DNA of 64,000 nt from Brachionus rotundiformis (GCA_016802295.1 JAESIW010000115.1:372001-436000), one strand, 5' to 3'; positions 21,242-33,239 are shown, numbered from the stretch's first letter. Notes: generated from the letters alone by a model not told the origin. Numbers and translations: made by a program.

Positions 21242-23592
21242 TTAACTTGATGATGAACTACTTCTCGATCTTGAGGATGAGCTCGATCTGGACGAGCTAG
21301 AGCTTGACGAGCGACTGGACGATCGAGACGAAGATCTTGATCTCGATCGGCCGCCTCGTCGCCTTGACCTTGATCGTCGCTGAGCGCCGCGGTGATATTC
21401 GCTGCTACGATACCGATCCGAGTGGTAATCGCGACCTCTGTACCTGTCGGCATCGTATCGTGGCGGCGATCGTCTTCTGTACGGCTCATATCGGTCATAC
21501 CGATATCTGCCGACCTCAGCTCTTCTCGGCTCGTGTCTATCGCGCTCTCTCTCTCTCAATCGCTCTTTCTCCCTACTTTTCTCTCTGCTTTTCTCCCTGC
21601 TCTTTTCTCTGCTCTTCTCTCTGCTCGCCTTTTCCCTGTCCCTCTCGCTCATCTCCTTCGCCTCCTCCACTACTTGGCCGTTCTCCTTGCCACTTCGCTC
21701 TTTAGCCCTCTCTTCCTCTCTGGCCTTGCGTTCTCTTTCCTCCTTTTCAAGCCGCTCTTGCCTCTCCTTTTCCCTCTGAGCCTTCTCGGCCTCTTCTCGC
21801 TGCCTCCTCTCTTCGGCTCGTTTCTCTCTTTCGATTTGCCGGCGCTGGTTCTCGCGCTCTCTCTCGGCATACTGTTCCTCGGTCAACGGCAGCCAATAGA
21901 TGAACGGCGTAGTCGTTGTCTTTCGAAACAAATCGTCAAATGTCTTCACAGGCTCTTCTTTTTTCTCTTTTTTATTCTCGGTCTCTTCGACTTGTCGCCT
22001 GTCACGCGACCTAGACCGTTGTCTCAGCTTTGGCAAGTCCCATTCTCTGATCTTTTCGCTCTTGTTCTTGTTCTCCTTGTCTTTCTCTTTTTCCCTCTCT
22101 CTCGTCTTGCTCTCTTTGTTCTCTTTGTTTTCTTTGTTCTCCGAGTCCTTGTGCTTGTGGGACACGCTAACTGGACAGCCGCTCATGTTCGCCATTAGCT
22201 CGTCCAAAGTGGCGTACTCGCAGACCAAATTTTTGGGATTTGATGAAGGCCATTTTATGTTGTGCAGATTTTTTCTGGCCATTTGAGCGTCATCAATGCT
22301 TTCGTACTCGACAAAGCAGTGCGATTTGACCGAGTTTATCCAAAAGTGTTCTTCATTGATCTTTCCGTACTTGCCCAGCAGTTCTTTTAACTGGTTAAGA
22401 GTGAACGGCCGGGTCAAATTGGACACATGAACCACAGCAGTGGCTTTCTCTTGGCTCTCGTTCAAATTGCTTTTAGCTGTCTCCTCTGCTTTTGACTCAC
22501 TCAAATTCGCTGACGGCTCTTGGACACTTTCCTCAAAGTCGAGCTCATTTTCTGGCTCCTGAAAATTAATAAACAAATTTATTAAAAATAAACTGTGTTG
22601 ATTAGTTTAGTCGATTTATTTTAATTACCATAATTACAGTGCGAGTAATGACAGGCTTTTCAGTTTCTTGTTTGTTTACTTGTTCGATTGGCGACTTGTC
22701 CAAATTGTCCAATGGGTCTGTTTTTAGGTAGCCTTTGAGTGTGTCGCTGGTAATTGTGAGAGATTTTTTAGATGAAAGAAATTCTTCGTTAGACAGCCAT
22801 TTGCGTTTTCGATGCGAACCATTTGTCTCAGCTGCACTTGGTTTTTCTTCCTCTTTTATTTCCTCCACTTTTGTTTCTTCATCGTTCTCCTTTGCTTCTT
22901 CTTTCTGTTCTTCTTTTGTCCTCTCTTCGTCTTTTTCATTCTTTTTTTCCTCCAAGGGCTCTTCGTTCATTGAAACCTCTTTGGTTTCCTCAGTTTCAGC
23001 TTTTTCCATGCTAACTTCATTTGGTGGCTCGACTGCTGTCTCTTGGACCTCGTCTTCTTTATTTTCAGCTGTTACTTTCTCAGGACTAGAACTAGCCTCT
23101 TGTTCTTTGTTGGACTCTTCTTCACTTGATTGATTGACCGCTTTGTTGGACTCGATTGAATCGATTGTTTGGTTTGTAGACTCTGTTGGCATCTCGGGCT
23201 CTTCGGCCGGCTCTACTTGTTTGACCTCATCCACCTTTGGCTCATTGAAGGACCCATTTCTCAAGCTAGCTCGCTTTCTGGGAGATTTTTGAGGCGATTT
23301 TTGGCTAATTTTCACTTGATCGTCTTCGGTTTCTTGCTCGCTTTTGGCCTCGCCGTTCTGCTCAGTCAAAAACTGCAACAAAAAAGAAAGAACATTTTTA
23401 AGTTTTTTATTCTTTTTATTTTAATAAATAAAAAAAAAAACAAAATACATTTTTGAGTTTTTCGTACAGGTCTTGTTTATTGCCAGAAGTAGAGATACCC
23501 CTTTTTTTCAATTCTGACTTTAGTTCGGTTACTTTGAGGTCGGCAATGTCGACCATCTTTGAATTGATCTTTACTTTGAGTGCATCTGACAT
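21242..23592 (-). CDS. ACIN1: Acinus homolog, copy 2, shortened RS tail
   Basis: Exons on the minus strand: 23592-23449, 23372-22629 and 22558-21242, encoding 734 residues. Exons 1 and 2 give the same protein text as copy 1 as far as I can read, and exon lengths (144 and 744 bases) are identical. Exon 3 keeps the RRM and the FDDLFRKT...YWLPLTEEQ RSB motif but has two small in-frame deletions in the charged region (copy 1 reads EEAKKEEPKEMSEKERERD, this copy EEAKEMSERD). It ends early in the Ser/Arg domain with SRSRSSSSSS and a TAA, lacking the SPDKNGKRQRK end. The stop lies at the duplication breakpoint, so the tail was cut by the rearrangement. It is otherwise intact and probably expressible, since its 5' flank is also duplicated. 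Function is inferred from the family: ASAP and exon-junction scaffold. Confidence 0.88.
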
Positions 23593-24323
23593 TCTGGATT
23601 ATATGTGACAAAATGCGACTCTCGCTTAATTCATAAATCTAAATAAATTGAGAAGTTTATATGCAGCTAATGTGCGCGAGTTTAGGATTTTATTCTTTCA
23701 TACAAAATGTTCAAAATTTCAAATCTCTTATCCTCAAAGCGAGTATATCAAGCTGTTTATGTTCGCTATAATTTCAAATTAAGTTCTAACTGCACAGCTA
23801 ACTTAACAATTGTGTTTACTTAGGAGAATATACAAAATGAAGTTTTAATAGGACTCGTTTTGTCCAAAAAGTTCAATAATTCATTTATGAGAATTATTCG
23901 CTTGTTAAATATTCAAAATTTAATTAAGTTTTATTTTTTATCCAGAGATTGTTGGTTTAGTTGAGGATTGCAAAGCCATTTTTGATGCAAGATTCATCCA
24001 ATATCCCACTTCATTGTGTTATTGTTATCTTAGTATTTCTTCTTTTTATCAGATATTCAATACTTAAATCAGACTTGCCCAGAAGTCAAAACAAAATTGA
24101 TTATTATAAGTTTTTCAAACTTTCAGTTTCTTTTTAAAAAAATTAAGCTAAAGGTTTAAACTTTCGATTATTTTGGAAAAAAAGGTTTTGTGAAATTCAG
24201 TACAAAATGGCAAAAAGAACAGAAAAATTTAAAATTATATTTTCATAAAACAAGATCCTAAAATTAATCTTAAACTTTTGATTTTTAAAAAATAACCCTC
24301 TCAGCCTGTGTTTGAAGATATTA

Positions 24324-25008
24324 GTAGTAGTAGTAGTAGTTCTTGCTGCGACACCTAACATATAGAGTGTCTGAGCCTGGAGCTGTAGCAGCCGATTCCA
24401 TTGTATTTATTTAAAGACTTTTTGAAACTCGCAGTTAATTTAGATTTTACCACATCTTCTGACATTTTATTCCAATGCGGAACTATCCTATTTGAGAAAA
24501 AGGTATGTCTGGCACTAACCGCAGCTTCAAAATCGTTTCTAATTTGAGCAGGGAAACTTTCTCTCTGAACTCTGATACTATTCCCTCTTATCCGCAGCAG
24601 GACCATTGTATTCTGATCAAATCTCTGACCAGGTCCACTTTTTCTAAACCATTGACTAATTTGTACATTTCAATCAAGTCAAACCCAGCTTAACCAACCT
24701 CATTTCATACGACATATTTCTTAGATGCACAGGTATTTTTGTCGCCCTCTCTTGTATCCTCTCTAATTCATTCACATCCTTTTTCATACTTGGATTCCAA
24801 ACCTGTACTTCGTAGTCTAGGTGGGGTCTCACCATTGATATATACAATCTTAACCACAACCTTCTACTTGTATACGTTCGCTTTAGCACAAGCATTTTTT
24901 ACTTGGCGGGTCCACTTTAAATCTGATGATACCATCACTCCTAGATCCCTCTAACACTCTGTGGTCATTAATATAACATTTGAATTGTATTCATCGCATC
25001 TTGCCGAA
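24324..25008 (-). mobile_element. 5'-truncated LINE insertion with target-site duplication
   Basis: Flanked by ATATTA at 24318-24323 and 25009-25014. The other arm of the duplication has a single copy of this site (TAATAT, 10422-10427) with no insertion, so the boundaries are defined by direct comparison. In element orientation it reads ISMVRPHLDYEVQVWNPSM, KKDVNELERIQERATK, then DLIEMYK, VQRESFPAQIRNDFEAAVSA and FFSNRIVPHWN. It ends in the shared 3' UTR and a short (TAC)n tail. There are several frameshifts. It inserted after the inverted duplication formed, unless the left arm lost it precisely, which is unlikely. Confidence 0.92.
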
Positions 25009-25069
25009 TATTAATTAAAAAATATATCATTTGAATTTTGGTCTTTACATAGTAGGACCAGAAGTAGTT

Positions 25070-25310
25070 CTTGCTGCGATACCTAGCATGTAGAGTGTCT
25101 GAACCCAGTATTTTAACTAGTACTACATTTTTCGGTTAGTTATTACAGTGTGGAACTACCATGTTTGGAAAAAAAGCATGTCTTGAGTGCTCACTGCAGC
25201 TGAAAAATCGTTTCTAGCTTGAGCAGGAAAAAAATTGTCTGGATTTTAATGCAATTCCCTCTAATTGTTGCCGCTGGACCTTTGATTACTGATCTATATA
25301 CCAGATCCTT
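25070..25310 (-). mobile_element. LINE remnant, duplicate of 10110-10380
   Basis: Same old LINE 3' remnant as in the left arm (3' UTR GAAGTAGTTCTTGCTGCGAT, then RNDFSAAVSTQDM-like text on the minus strand). It was carried along by the duplication and is not a new insertion. Confidence 0.8.
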
Positions 25311-25527
25311 GATCAAGTTAACCTTTTGTGATTTTTTAATTATCATTTATTTATGGAAAATAACCGTAGTTTCGTTATGAATTGGTTAAGTTTCCAATCA
25401 AATATGGAATTAAACTTTGACTACTTTAATTTTTATATTTTAAATGGCCCTCTAAAGCTAGCTATTAAATTTATGGAAATTTTCATTATTAATAGAGTAA
25501 ATTTAAGTTTCTAAGTTTTATTTTCAT

Positions 25528-25745
25528 TCAAAGATTGTTGGTTTAGTTGAGGATTGCAAAGCCATTTTTGATGCAAGATTCGTCCAATATCCCACTCCAT
25601 TGTGTTATTGTTATCTTAGTATTTCTTCTTTTTATCAGGTGTTCAATACTTAAATCAGACTTGCCGAGAAGTCAAAACAAAATTGATTATTATAAGTTTT
25701 TCAAACTATGAATTCTTTTAAAAAAAAATTAAGCCAAAGGTTTAT
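25528..25745 (-). repeat. Third copy of part of the Acinus 5' flank
   Basis: Matches the reverse complement of about 10965-11150 closely, including the CAAACTATGAATTC junction which is nearer to copy 1 (CAAACTATAAATT) than to copy 2 (CAAACTTTCAG). It is not attached to any Acinus exon here, so it marks an additional rearrangement. Confidence 0.85.
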
Positions 25746-26214
25746 CCTTTGGATATTAAGCAGGACATGTTTCTAAAGCCCATGGGTAATTATATGAAAT
25801 TATAACTTTTTTAAAACTTTAATAACCTTCGAACATTAGATGAAACGGGTGTTTTTTTTATTTATTTTTTTATTATATTATTTAATTGATATATGAAAAT
25901 TTTACAAAAAGTTTTACATTATTTAAAAAAAATGGATTAATCTATTTAAAATAGAATTAAAAAACGATATTTTCAAATCACGAAAATATTTAATGACAAG
26001 TAAGTTTTAAAGAAGCCTGAGCATAAATTTCAATGCTTTTTAAAATTTCAGAGTAAAATTACCTTGTTTCACTAAATGTCACTTCAAGTTTCATATAATG
26101 TACATGGGTTATTATTATTGCAAAAATTGCTTAGTTTCATATAATTTCCTAGAGATATAAGATCATGTCTCATTTAAGTTCCCAGTGGAATTTTACGCGA
26201 GAAAATACGGTAGT
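25746..26214. other. AT-rich spacer
   Basis: Nothing recognised. Confidence 0.4.
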
Positions 26215-26830
26215 ACTTTTTGCGACACCTTACATGTAGAGTGTCTGAGCCAACCACCACAATTAGACAGATTCGAGTTATGTCTGCTTATTACATCAAA
26301 TCTATTTAAAACAACTTAAATGTTATTACCAGGAATTACCATGTTTGGAAATAAAGTATGTCTTGAGCGCTCACTGCAGCTACAAAATCGTAATTAATTA
26401 GAGCAAAGAAAATCTCTTTAGATTTTGATTTAATTCCCTCTTATGAACCTTTGATTACTGATCTATTTACCAGATCTCTTAGTAGTTTTACCATTTCTGG
26501 TCCATTCACTAATTTGGATGATGCCTCTTGTCCTCCAAATACCATTTCTTACCCGCCAATTCTTGATTTTCAGCTGTTGACCGATATTGCGATTGGTTTT
26601 TTTGTTAATTTCTCGGTCAAGCATTTTATCATTTGGTCTCATCAAATTGATTGACTTAATTTTCGCATTGATTTTATCATTAATCAAATTGATATTGATA
26701 TTATCACATCAACTTTCATACTTGGATTCCAAAACTGAACCTGAACTGCAAATTCTAGGTGATGTCTCACCATGGACGTATGCAGTCTTACCACAACTTC
26801 TCCTCTTTACTCAATACATTGACTGAGTTC
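26215..26830 (-). mobile_element. Degenerate LINE 3' remnant
   Basis: Starts at the shared 3' terminus (TTTTGCGACACCTTACATGT, AGAGTGTCTGAGCC) and continues on the minus strand through text related to the RNDF-AAVSAQD region and, near 26710, a VWNPSMKVD-like stretch. More decayed than the copy at 24324. Confidence 0.65.
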
Positions 26831-26870
26831 ACTCAGATTAAAACTAACTAACCATTTTCTCACCCTTTAG

Positions 26871-28739
26871 GTTTTGACCAAGACGGGTTATTTGTGTCAA
26901 TTTGCAGAATAATTTTAAATCCCACAATGAAATAATTTTAAAACACTGGTAATCATGGGTAAAAAGTTTTTGGACATTTGAACGAAGGGATTTTCGTACT
27001 AAATGGGCTTTTCTGATAAAATGCTGCTCAAAAAATTATTTTATGTGATAACATTGGTCCAACCAAGATTGGAACAACAACGGTTAAAATGAAAATGAAA
27101 TAGAATAAAATAAAAAGGATGATTTCAAATTTTTTATTTTATGTTATGTTTAATATTAAATTGAATTTATCAATTATTACTCACAAGAAGAGATGAAAAA
27201 AATCGAAAAAAAAAATGTAATCAAAATTTAAAAGATAATTTTTTAACAAAAATTACAAGATTGTATATTTAAAATAGTAAAACTTTAATTTTTTTATTTT
27301 TGCTAAATTGAGCAAAAATTTTTTATTTTCTTTGCCTTTTGCCATTTTTATCTGGTGAGCGAGATCTGGACCTCGAAGATGAGGATGATCTTGATGAGCT
27401 GGACGATCTTGAGGATGAGCTCGACCTGGACGAGCTAGAGCTTGACGAGCGACTGGAGGATCGAGACGAAGATCTTGATCTCGATCGACCGCCTCGTCGC
27501 CTTGACCTTGATCGTCGTTGAGCGCCGCGGTGATATTCGCTGCTACGATACCGATCCGAGTGGTAATCGCGACCTCTGTACCTGTCGGCATCGTACCGTG
27601 GCGGCGATCGTCTTCTGTACGGCTCATATCGGTCATACCGATATCTGCCGACCTCAGCTCTTCTCGGCTCGTGTCTATCGCGCTCTCTCTCTCTCAATCG
27701 CTCTTTCTCCCTACTTTTCTCTCTGCTTTTCTCTCTGCTCTTCTCTCTGCTCTTCTCTCTGCTCGCCTTTTCCCTGTCCCTCTCGCGTTCTTTCTCGCTC
27801 ATCTCCTTCGGCTCCTCTTTTTTCGCCTCCTCGACTACTTGGCCGTTCTCCTTGCCACTTCGTTCTTTAGCCCTCTCCTCCTCTCTGGCCTTGCGTTCTC
27901 TTTCCTCTTTTTCCAGCCGCTCTTGCCTCTCCTTTTCCCTCTGAGCCTTCTCGGCCTCTTCTCGCTGCCTCCTCTCTTCGGCTCGTTTCTCTCTTTCGAT
28001 TTGCCGGCGCTGGTTCTCGCGCTCTCTCTCGGCATACTGTTCCTCGGTCAACGGCAGCCAATAGATGAACGGCGTAGTCGTTGTCTTTCGAAACAAATCG
28101 TCAAATGTCTTCACAGGCTCTTCTTTTTTCTCTTTTTTATTCTCGGTCTCTTCGACTTGTCGCCTGTCACGCGACCTAGACCGTTGTCTCAGCTTTGGCA
28201 AGTCCCATTCTCTGATCTTTTCGCTCTTGTTCTTGTTCTCCTTGTCTTTCTCTTTTTCCCTCTCTCTCGTCTTGCTCTCTTTGTTCTCTTTGTTTTCTTT
28301 GTTCTCCGAGTCCTTGTGCTTGTGGGACACGCTAACTGGACAGCCGCTCATGTTCGCCATTAGCTCGTCCAAAGTGGCGTACTCGCAGACCAAATTTTTG
28401 GGATTTGATGAAGGCCATTTTATGTTGTGCAGATTTTTTCTGACCATTTGAGCGTCATCAATGCTTTCGTACTCGACAAAGCAGTGCGATTTGACCGAGT
28501 TTATCCAAAAGTGTTCTTCATTGATCTTTCCGTACTTGCCCAGCAGTTCTTTTAACTGGTTAAGAGTGAACGGTCGGGTCAAATTGGACACATGAACCAC
28601 AGCAGTGGCTTTCTCTTGGCTCTCGTTCAAATTGCTTTTAGCTGTCTCCTCTGCTTTTGATTCACTCAAATTGGCTGACGGCTCTTGGACACTTTCCTCA
28701 AAGTCGAGCTCATTTTCTGGCTCCTGAAAATTAATAAAT
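26871..28739 (-). repeat. Acinus exon 3 plus 3' flank, near-identical to 12521-14391
   Basis: Contains the whole of exon 3 (1401 bases, same length as copy 1, one amino-acid difference noticed: AQMARKNL in copy 1, AQMVRKNL here) and the 3' flank. The proximal breakpoint lies in intron 2, after GAAAATTAATAAA. Upstream of it the sequence is unrelated to intron 2 of copies 1 and 2. Confidence 0.9.
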
Positions 28740-30591
28740 TTATTCCTCTTTTCTAAATTATAAATAATTTAATTTTTTTTCAATTTGATAATTACAATTT
28801 TTTCAATTTTTAATAAATGTTATTTTAAGTTATACATTTTACTAATATTTTTTCTTATATTATTATATTTAGATAAATTTAGATTTAGATGATTGTCAAT
28901 TTTAAAAATTATTTGATAATTGATATTTATTTTGCATTTTTACCATCGATTTCATGATATAAGACAATGTTATTTTAATTATTTTTAATAATATTTTTCT
29001 TTTTTAGTCTGTAATTAAATTTCTAAGTTAAAATTAAAAATTATAATTATATAACAACTTTTAAAATTGCAGATTGTGTCTAGTATGGAATTCAACCATT
29101 ATGAATAGTAAGAATTCAAAGCTTAAGCAATTGAATGGAAGCTTATCTATCTTAATCTTGTCTGATTGAAAGACGTGAACACTGGAAAACTAAAGAGGAT
29201 TAAGATTCAACTCATCATATATTCATCTGTGCAACAATGAAAGTACATAAAAAGTAGACCTGCAATGTCAAACGGTGAAATATACAAAAGGAAAAATTGA
29301 TCAATGCCCAGATAGTAAAAATTGCGGTGGCTTGTATATTTACTAGGATTGTTTATCAAAAACGCTAATGCTGATATAGATACCACACAAAATTCCAATT
29401 TTTGACAACAGAAAATGAAAACAGCATAAAATATAAAACCTTCGCAACTAAATTGTACAAAGAATGAAAAAAAAACACGTATACCTAATAAAACCTTTAA
29501 TTGACTCTTAAATACCGAACGATCACATGAAAATCAAAAGCTTTATTTGAGTTACTGACTCTTTGATCTATTGATCGAAAATAGCAATGGAAATAACATG
29601 ACAACAGTCTTAATCTGAGCGACTTTTGAATTAAATTGTTTTAGTGAAATTGACAAGTTTGGATATCTATTTTATAAATTTGACTCTTTCATTTATTTGA
29701 GAATAATATCTACTTTTGTGCCTATTGTAGCTTTAAGGTCAGTAAAATTTTTTTTTAATTACAATTTTAGTTTGTTTCTTAAAGATAATTTCGATAATAA
29801 ACAATCCAATCTACCTTTTTTTTATTCGTTTGTTGGTGATTGTCAAACACTGTGTTGTTGGCATTTTCATTCTCATTTGTTTTTGCCTCAAGTTGATCAT
29901 TTTCTTTATTATTTTTTTTATCTAAATTATCTAACTTACTTTTAGGTAAATAACTCTTTAAAGTTTCATTTAAAATGATAAGAGTTGGTTTTTTATTTCC
30001 TAAAAAATCGTCACCTAACCATTTCCTTTTTCTTATAACAGAATTCTCCTCATCAAGTGCAGGATCTTGATTAATTCCTTCCTCTTCCTTTTCCTGGTTC
30101 ATATTATGATGCCATCGCGGTTTCGGTGACTTTGACCGACTGAATCTATTTCTCTCTCCAGAAAGTGGAACTTCTTTAATCAACGATTCCGATCTCTCAC
30201 TTATAGATTCAATTTCCTTTGCATTCTGTATGTTTTCTTCGATCATGTCATTTTCTTCCAAGGTATCATTTGCTTCATTTTTCAAGACCTCTTTAGGTGA
30301 GTCATTTTGCTCACCATTATACACCGGTTTATTCAAGATACAACCCGTTAGAGCAGATTTGTTTTCAAGACTGTCATCATTTTTGCTTAAACTCTTAGAG
30401 AAATTAAATTTACAATTTATTTTTATGTCTAATTATATAACTAATACATTTATTAGCTTTTGCTGAAGTTCGTGTTTGTTGCCTGATGTGAAAAGTCCTC
30501 GCTTTTTTAACTCACATCTAAGCTCAACAACTTTAAGCTGACTGATATCAACTTGTTTAGAATTTATTAGTATTGTATTTGTTGTGGACAT
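27323..30591 (-). CDS. ACIN1: Acinus homolog, copy 3: mosaic gene with diverged exons 1-2
   Basis: Exons on the minus strand: 30591-30448, 29815-30393 (read downward) and 28723-27323. All joins are phase 0 and give 707 residues. Exon 1 (144 bases, the same length as in copy 1) is a SAP domain, VDISQLKVVELRCELKKRG, clearly diverged. Exon 2 (579 against 744 bases) keeps the RKRKWL motif, the LNETLKSYLPKSKLDNLDKK stretch and an RSKSPKPR patch, but is otherwise different. Exon 3 is almost identical to copy 1: RRM, RSB motif and full RS tail ending KNGKRQRK. Old N-terminus and young C-terminus suggest that an ancient paralog had its 3' exon replaced by gene conversion or insertion. Intron 2 is about 1.1 kb. 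The frame is intact, so it is probably a working gene whose SAP and acidic regions have separate specificity. Function is inferred from the Acinus family. Confidence 0.8.
29565..29665 (-). repeat. Dispersed repeat matching 9625-9735
   Basis: Reverse complement similarity with several mismatches, located in intron 2 of Acinus copy 3. Probably an old dispersed element, or a trace of an earlier inverted duplication of Acinus flanks. Confidence 0.65.
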
Positions 30592-32449
30592 ATTTTTCAC
30601 TTAATCTAAATAGTTAAAAATACTTCAGATTTTTTTTAAGTTACTTTACTTTGATGAATGAATACTAGTATATTAATTATAAATAGAAATAATTATTCTG
30701 ATAAAACCAAATAAATTAAAAATTAAAATTCATAAAACGACGTAAAATTATTTTTTTTTCAAAAAAATCTTAACATTTCTGATAGATTCAATGATTGTAT
30801 TTTATTTACAAACTAGTCGGAAAAAAATCTCCAAAATAGCAAAAAGGAATCTAATTAATCTTTTAATATGTTTCTTAATAGTAAACTCTTTTCTATACAT
30901 TTTTATATATTATTTCATTTATACTACTCAAAATATTCTTTTTTTTGTCCTGGATAATTTTAATGTAAAAAATCGGTTTAAACGAGCGTGTAAGCTTTTG
31001 GGGTGAGCTCTGGGCCATCTTTCAGTATATAAATAAATTGAAGAAAAAATTCTACAAATTAGTTCATTTTTTAGTTTTTAATTAAAATAAAATAAATTAA
31101 TTAAGAGAAATTTTATATGCAATATATTTTATATACAATTTTTCAAGGCAAATTTCATGATTTAAATGAGTTAGTTTTTAATTTAAATGTATTTGATGAT
31201 ATTTGGGTTTTAGCTAGAGATTGATATAAATATATGATATATGTGCAAAGTGGTACGACTGTAGCAATATTATAAAACCCCATCTGGAGTCAATAGTTTT
31301 GAGTTGTAATTCAAAACTAAATTAAACTCATTTATCAATCATTAGGGTTCATTGTATAGGAACAGAGAGTACTTACGACTAAGGTGATTTACCATGAGGT
31401 GATCTGACTGAGCGCTGCAAATCAGTGGAGGTTTTGACAAGGTGTAAACGATGTTCGTCTTCGTCGTCGTCATAATTATTGAATCAGGATAGATCGAATG
31501 CCCTATTCTATTGTGTAATTCTATCTTACCATCTCTTCTTTTTGCCATTTTTATTTCAATTAACTTAATGACTTAATATGAATTGTATATTCTAATTTAT
31601 TAGTATATTGCTCAAAAAAACACAAAATTATTAATTTATGTTCTAATTATTTAATTTATTTTCCAAAAATTTATATTTAATTTATATAAATAACATCCTA
31701 TTTATTTAATATATTATTAAAAAAATTTATTTTATGTCTATTTTAATTAATTAATATACAAATATAAAAAATTATTGCCTATGTCTAGCCTTTTTTGCTT
31801 TAAAAACCTTTCCAGCCTTCTTTTAAGGCTCAATTGCAGCACTGATGTACCGAGTCAGTATGGTAACCAATTCTTGATTCACAGTCAAAACAATAAGATG
31901 ATAACAGTGATTATTTTTCAAATAATAACAACAACTACAAAAAAAACAACAAAAAAAAAAGATAAATAAAAAATAAAATAACTACAACTACATTTACTAG
32001 TAGCCAAAGAATCTGAATTAAACTCGATAATATTGATAAGATAAATTTTTAATCTTGCGGTAATTTTTGTCAATAAAATCACTATGATGATATTTTGTAT
32101 TCTTCATTTTTTTTAAATCAACTACAGGACATTTCGAATTTTTTTTCAGCAAAAAATAAAATTTTTGGACAAGAAAATAAATTTTAGAATAAACAGGTAA
32201 TGAATAGCCTAACTTAATTTTCAACTTTTAAATTATCTCTACTCAATTAACTATTTTTTAAAACAGTTCAAATGACTAATTATAAATGAGTTCCTATCAG
32301 AAACGAACATTTTGAATTAATCATACTCAAAAGTTTTAGTTAATTGAAAAATAGCAGTGAGCAATAAAATTTGTTGATGATATCAAACATTTGATTTGGG
32401 GAAAAGATTGGCGAAACTGATTTTAATTATACCGAAAGTTTATGAAACC
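30592..32449. other. AT-rich intergenic
   Basis: Upstream region of Acinus copy 3. Contains poly-A and poly-T runs and a short TCGTCGTC-rich patch near 31455. Small open frames here (30791-31006, 31342-31548, 31775-31969) have no recognisable content. Confidence 0.45.
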
Positions 32450-32900
32450 TGCGATTGACCTGAATGTTACCACGTTACAGCTAAAGTCGTTTTTAGCTTA
32501 AACAGGAAAAAATAATCTCTAGATTTTGATGCTATTGAACCATTGTTTACTGACCTAGTTACCAGATCTTTGATCAGGTTTACTTTTTCTAGACCATTCA
32601 CTAATTTTACATTTCAATCAAGTCCACTCTTACTATTCTTTGGCTCAACCTTGTCAAGTCCACTCTCTAGCTCGATTCACTATTTATCAGGGATCTTTGT
32701 TGCCTGTTCTTACACCTTCTCTAACCCATTCACATCTCCTTTCGTAATTGGATTCCAAACCTGAACTTGAACTACATAGCCTATGTGAGGTCTCACCATG
32801 GATGTATACGGTCTAACCAACAACTTCTCTTCTCTGCTTGTAAATGTTCGCTCTAATAAACTAAACCCTAAGATTTTTCTGATCATCTTGATCATATTCC
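32450..32900 (-). mobile_element. Degenerate LINE C-terminal remnant
   Basis: Minus strand from 32895 reads LGFSLLERTFTSREEKLLV, RPYTSMVRPHIGYVVQVQVW, NPITKGDVNGLEKV and then a weaker copy of the region seen at 24600. This is the same family as the insertion at 24324-25008. Stops and frameshifts are present and no 3' tail was found. Confidence 0.7.
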
Positions 32901-33239
32901 TAAAGAAATGGTTCCAAAAAAAAATAGAAAAAAAATTCAGATTTAGTTTGAGTGATTTATATCATTAGATCATATTTTCTAGCATTATCTTTGAGGTATA
33001 GACAATTAAATTGCTATAATAATTTAATACTTTTAGTATTTTATGGTATATTTTAATGTTTACTAGTAGTTCTCTAATCTTTACCAAACCGAATCCCAAA
33101 CCCTAAAGTAAAAAAAAGAACGAGGCAAAAATAAAGTAAAATTACCATAAAGTACAAAAAGCACTAAAAGTAAAAGGATCTAGAAGTAAAAAATAGCAAA
33201 AAGTTCTTAAAGGAAAATATCTCTTTAATATTTAAATCT

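Larger units (their letters stand above)
21245..25455 (-). repeat. Right arm of the Acinus inverted duplication
   Basis: Reverse complement of about 13880-9985: Acinus copy 2, its 5' flank to about 24150, and distal flank at 24240-24323 and 25009-25455. Two interruptions distinguish the arms: a 685-base LINE here (24324-25008), and an extra stretch of about 400 bases in the left arm (10506-10915). The centre of symmetry lies near 17.5 kb. Confidence 0.9.

Noticed and set aside
24505..24954. Plus-strand frames over the LINE insertion
   Set aside because: Mirror readings of the LINE C-terminal ORF on the minus strand. The target-site duplication proves that the segment is a LINE.
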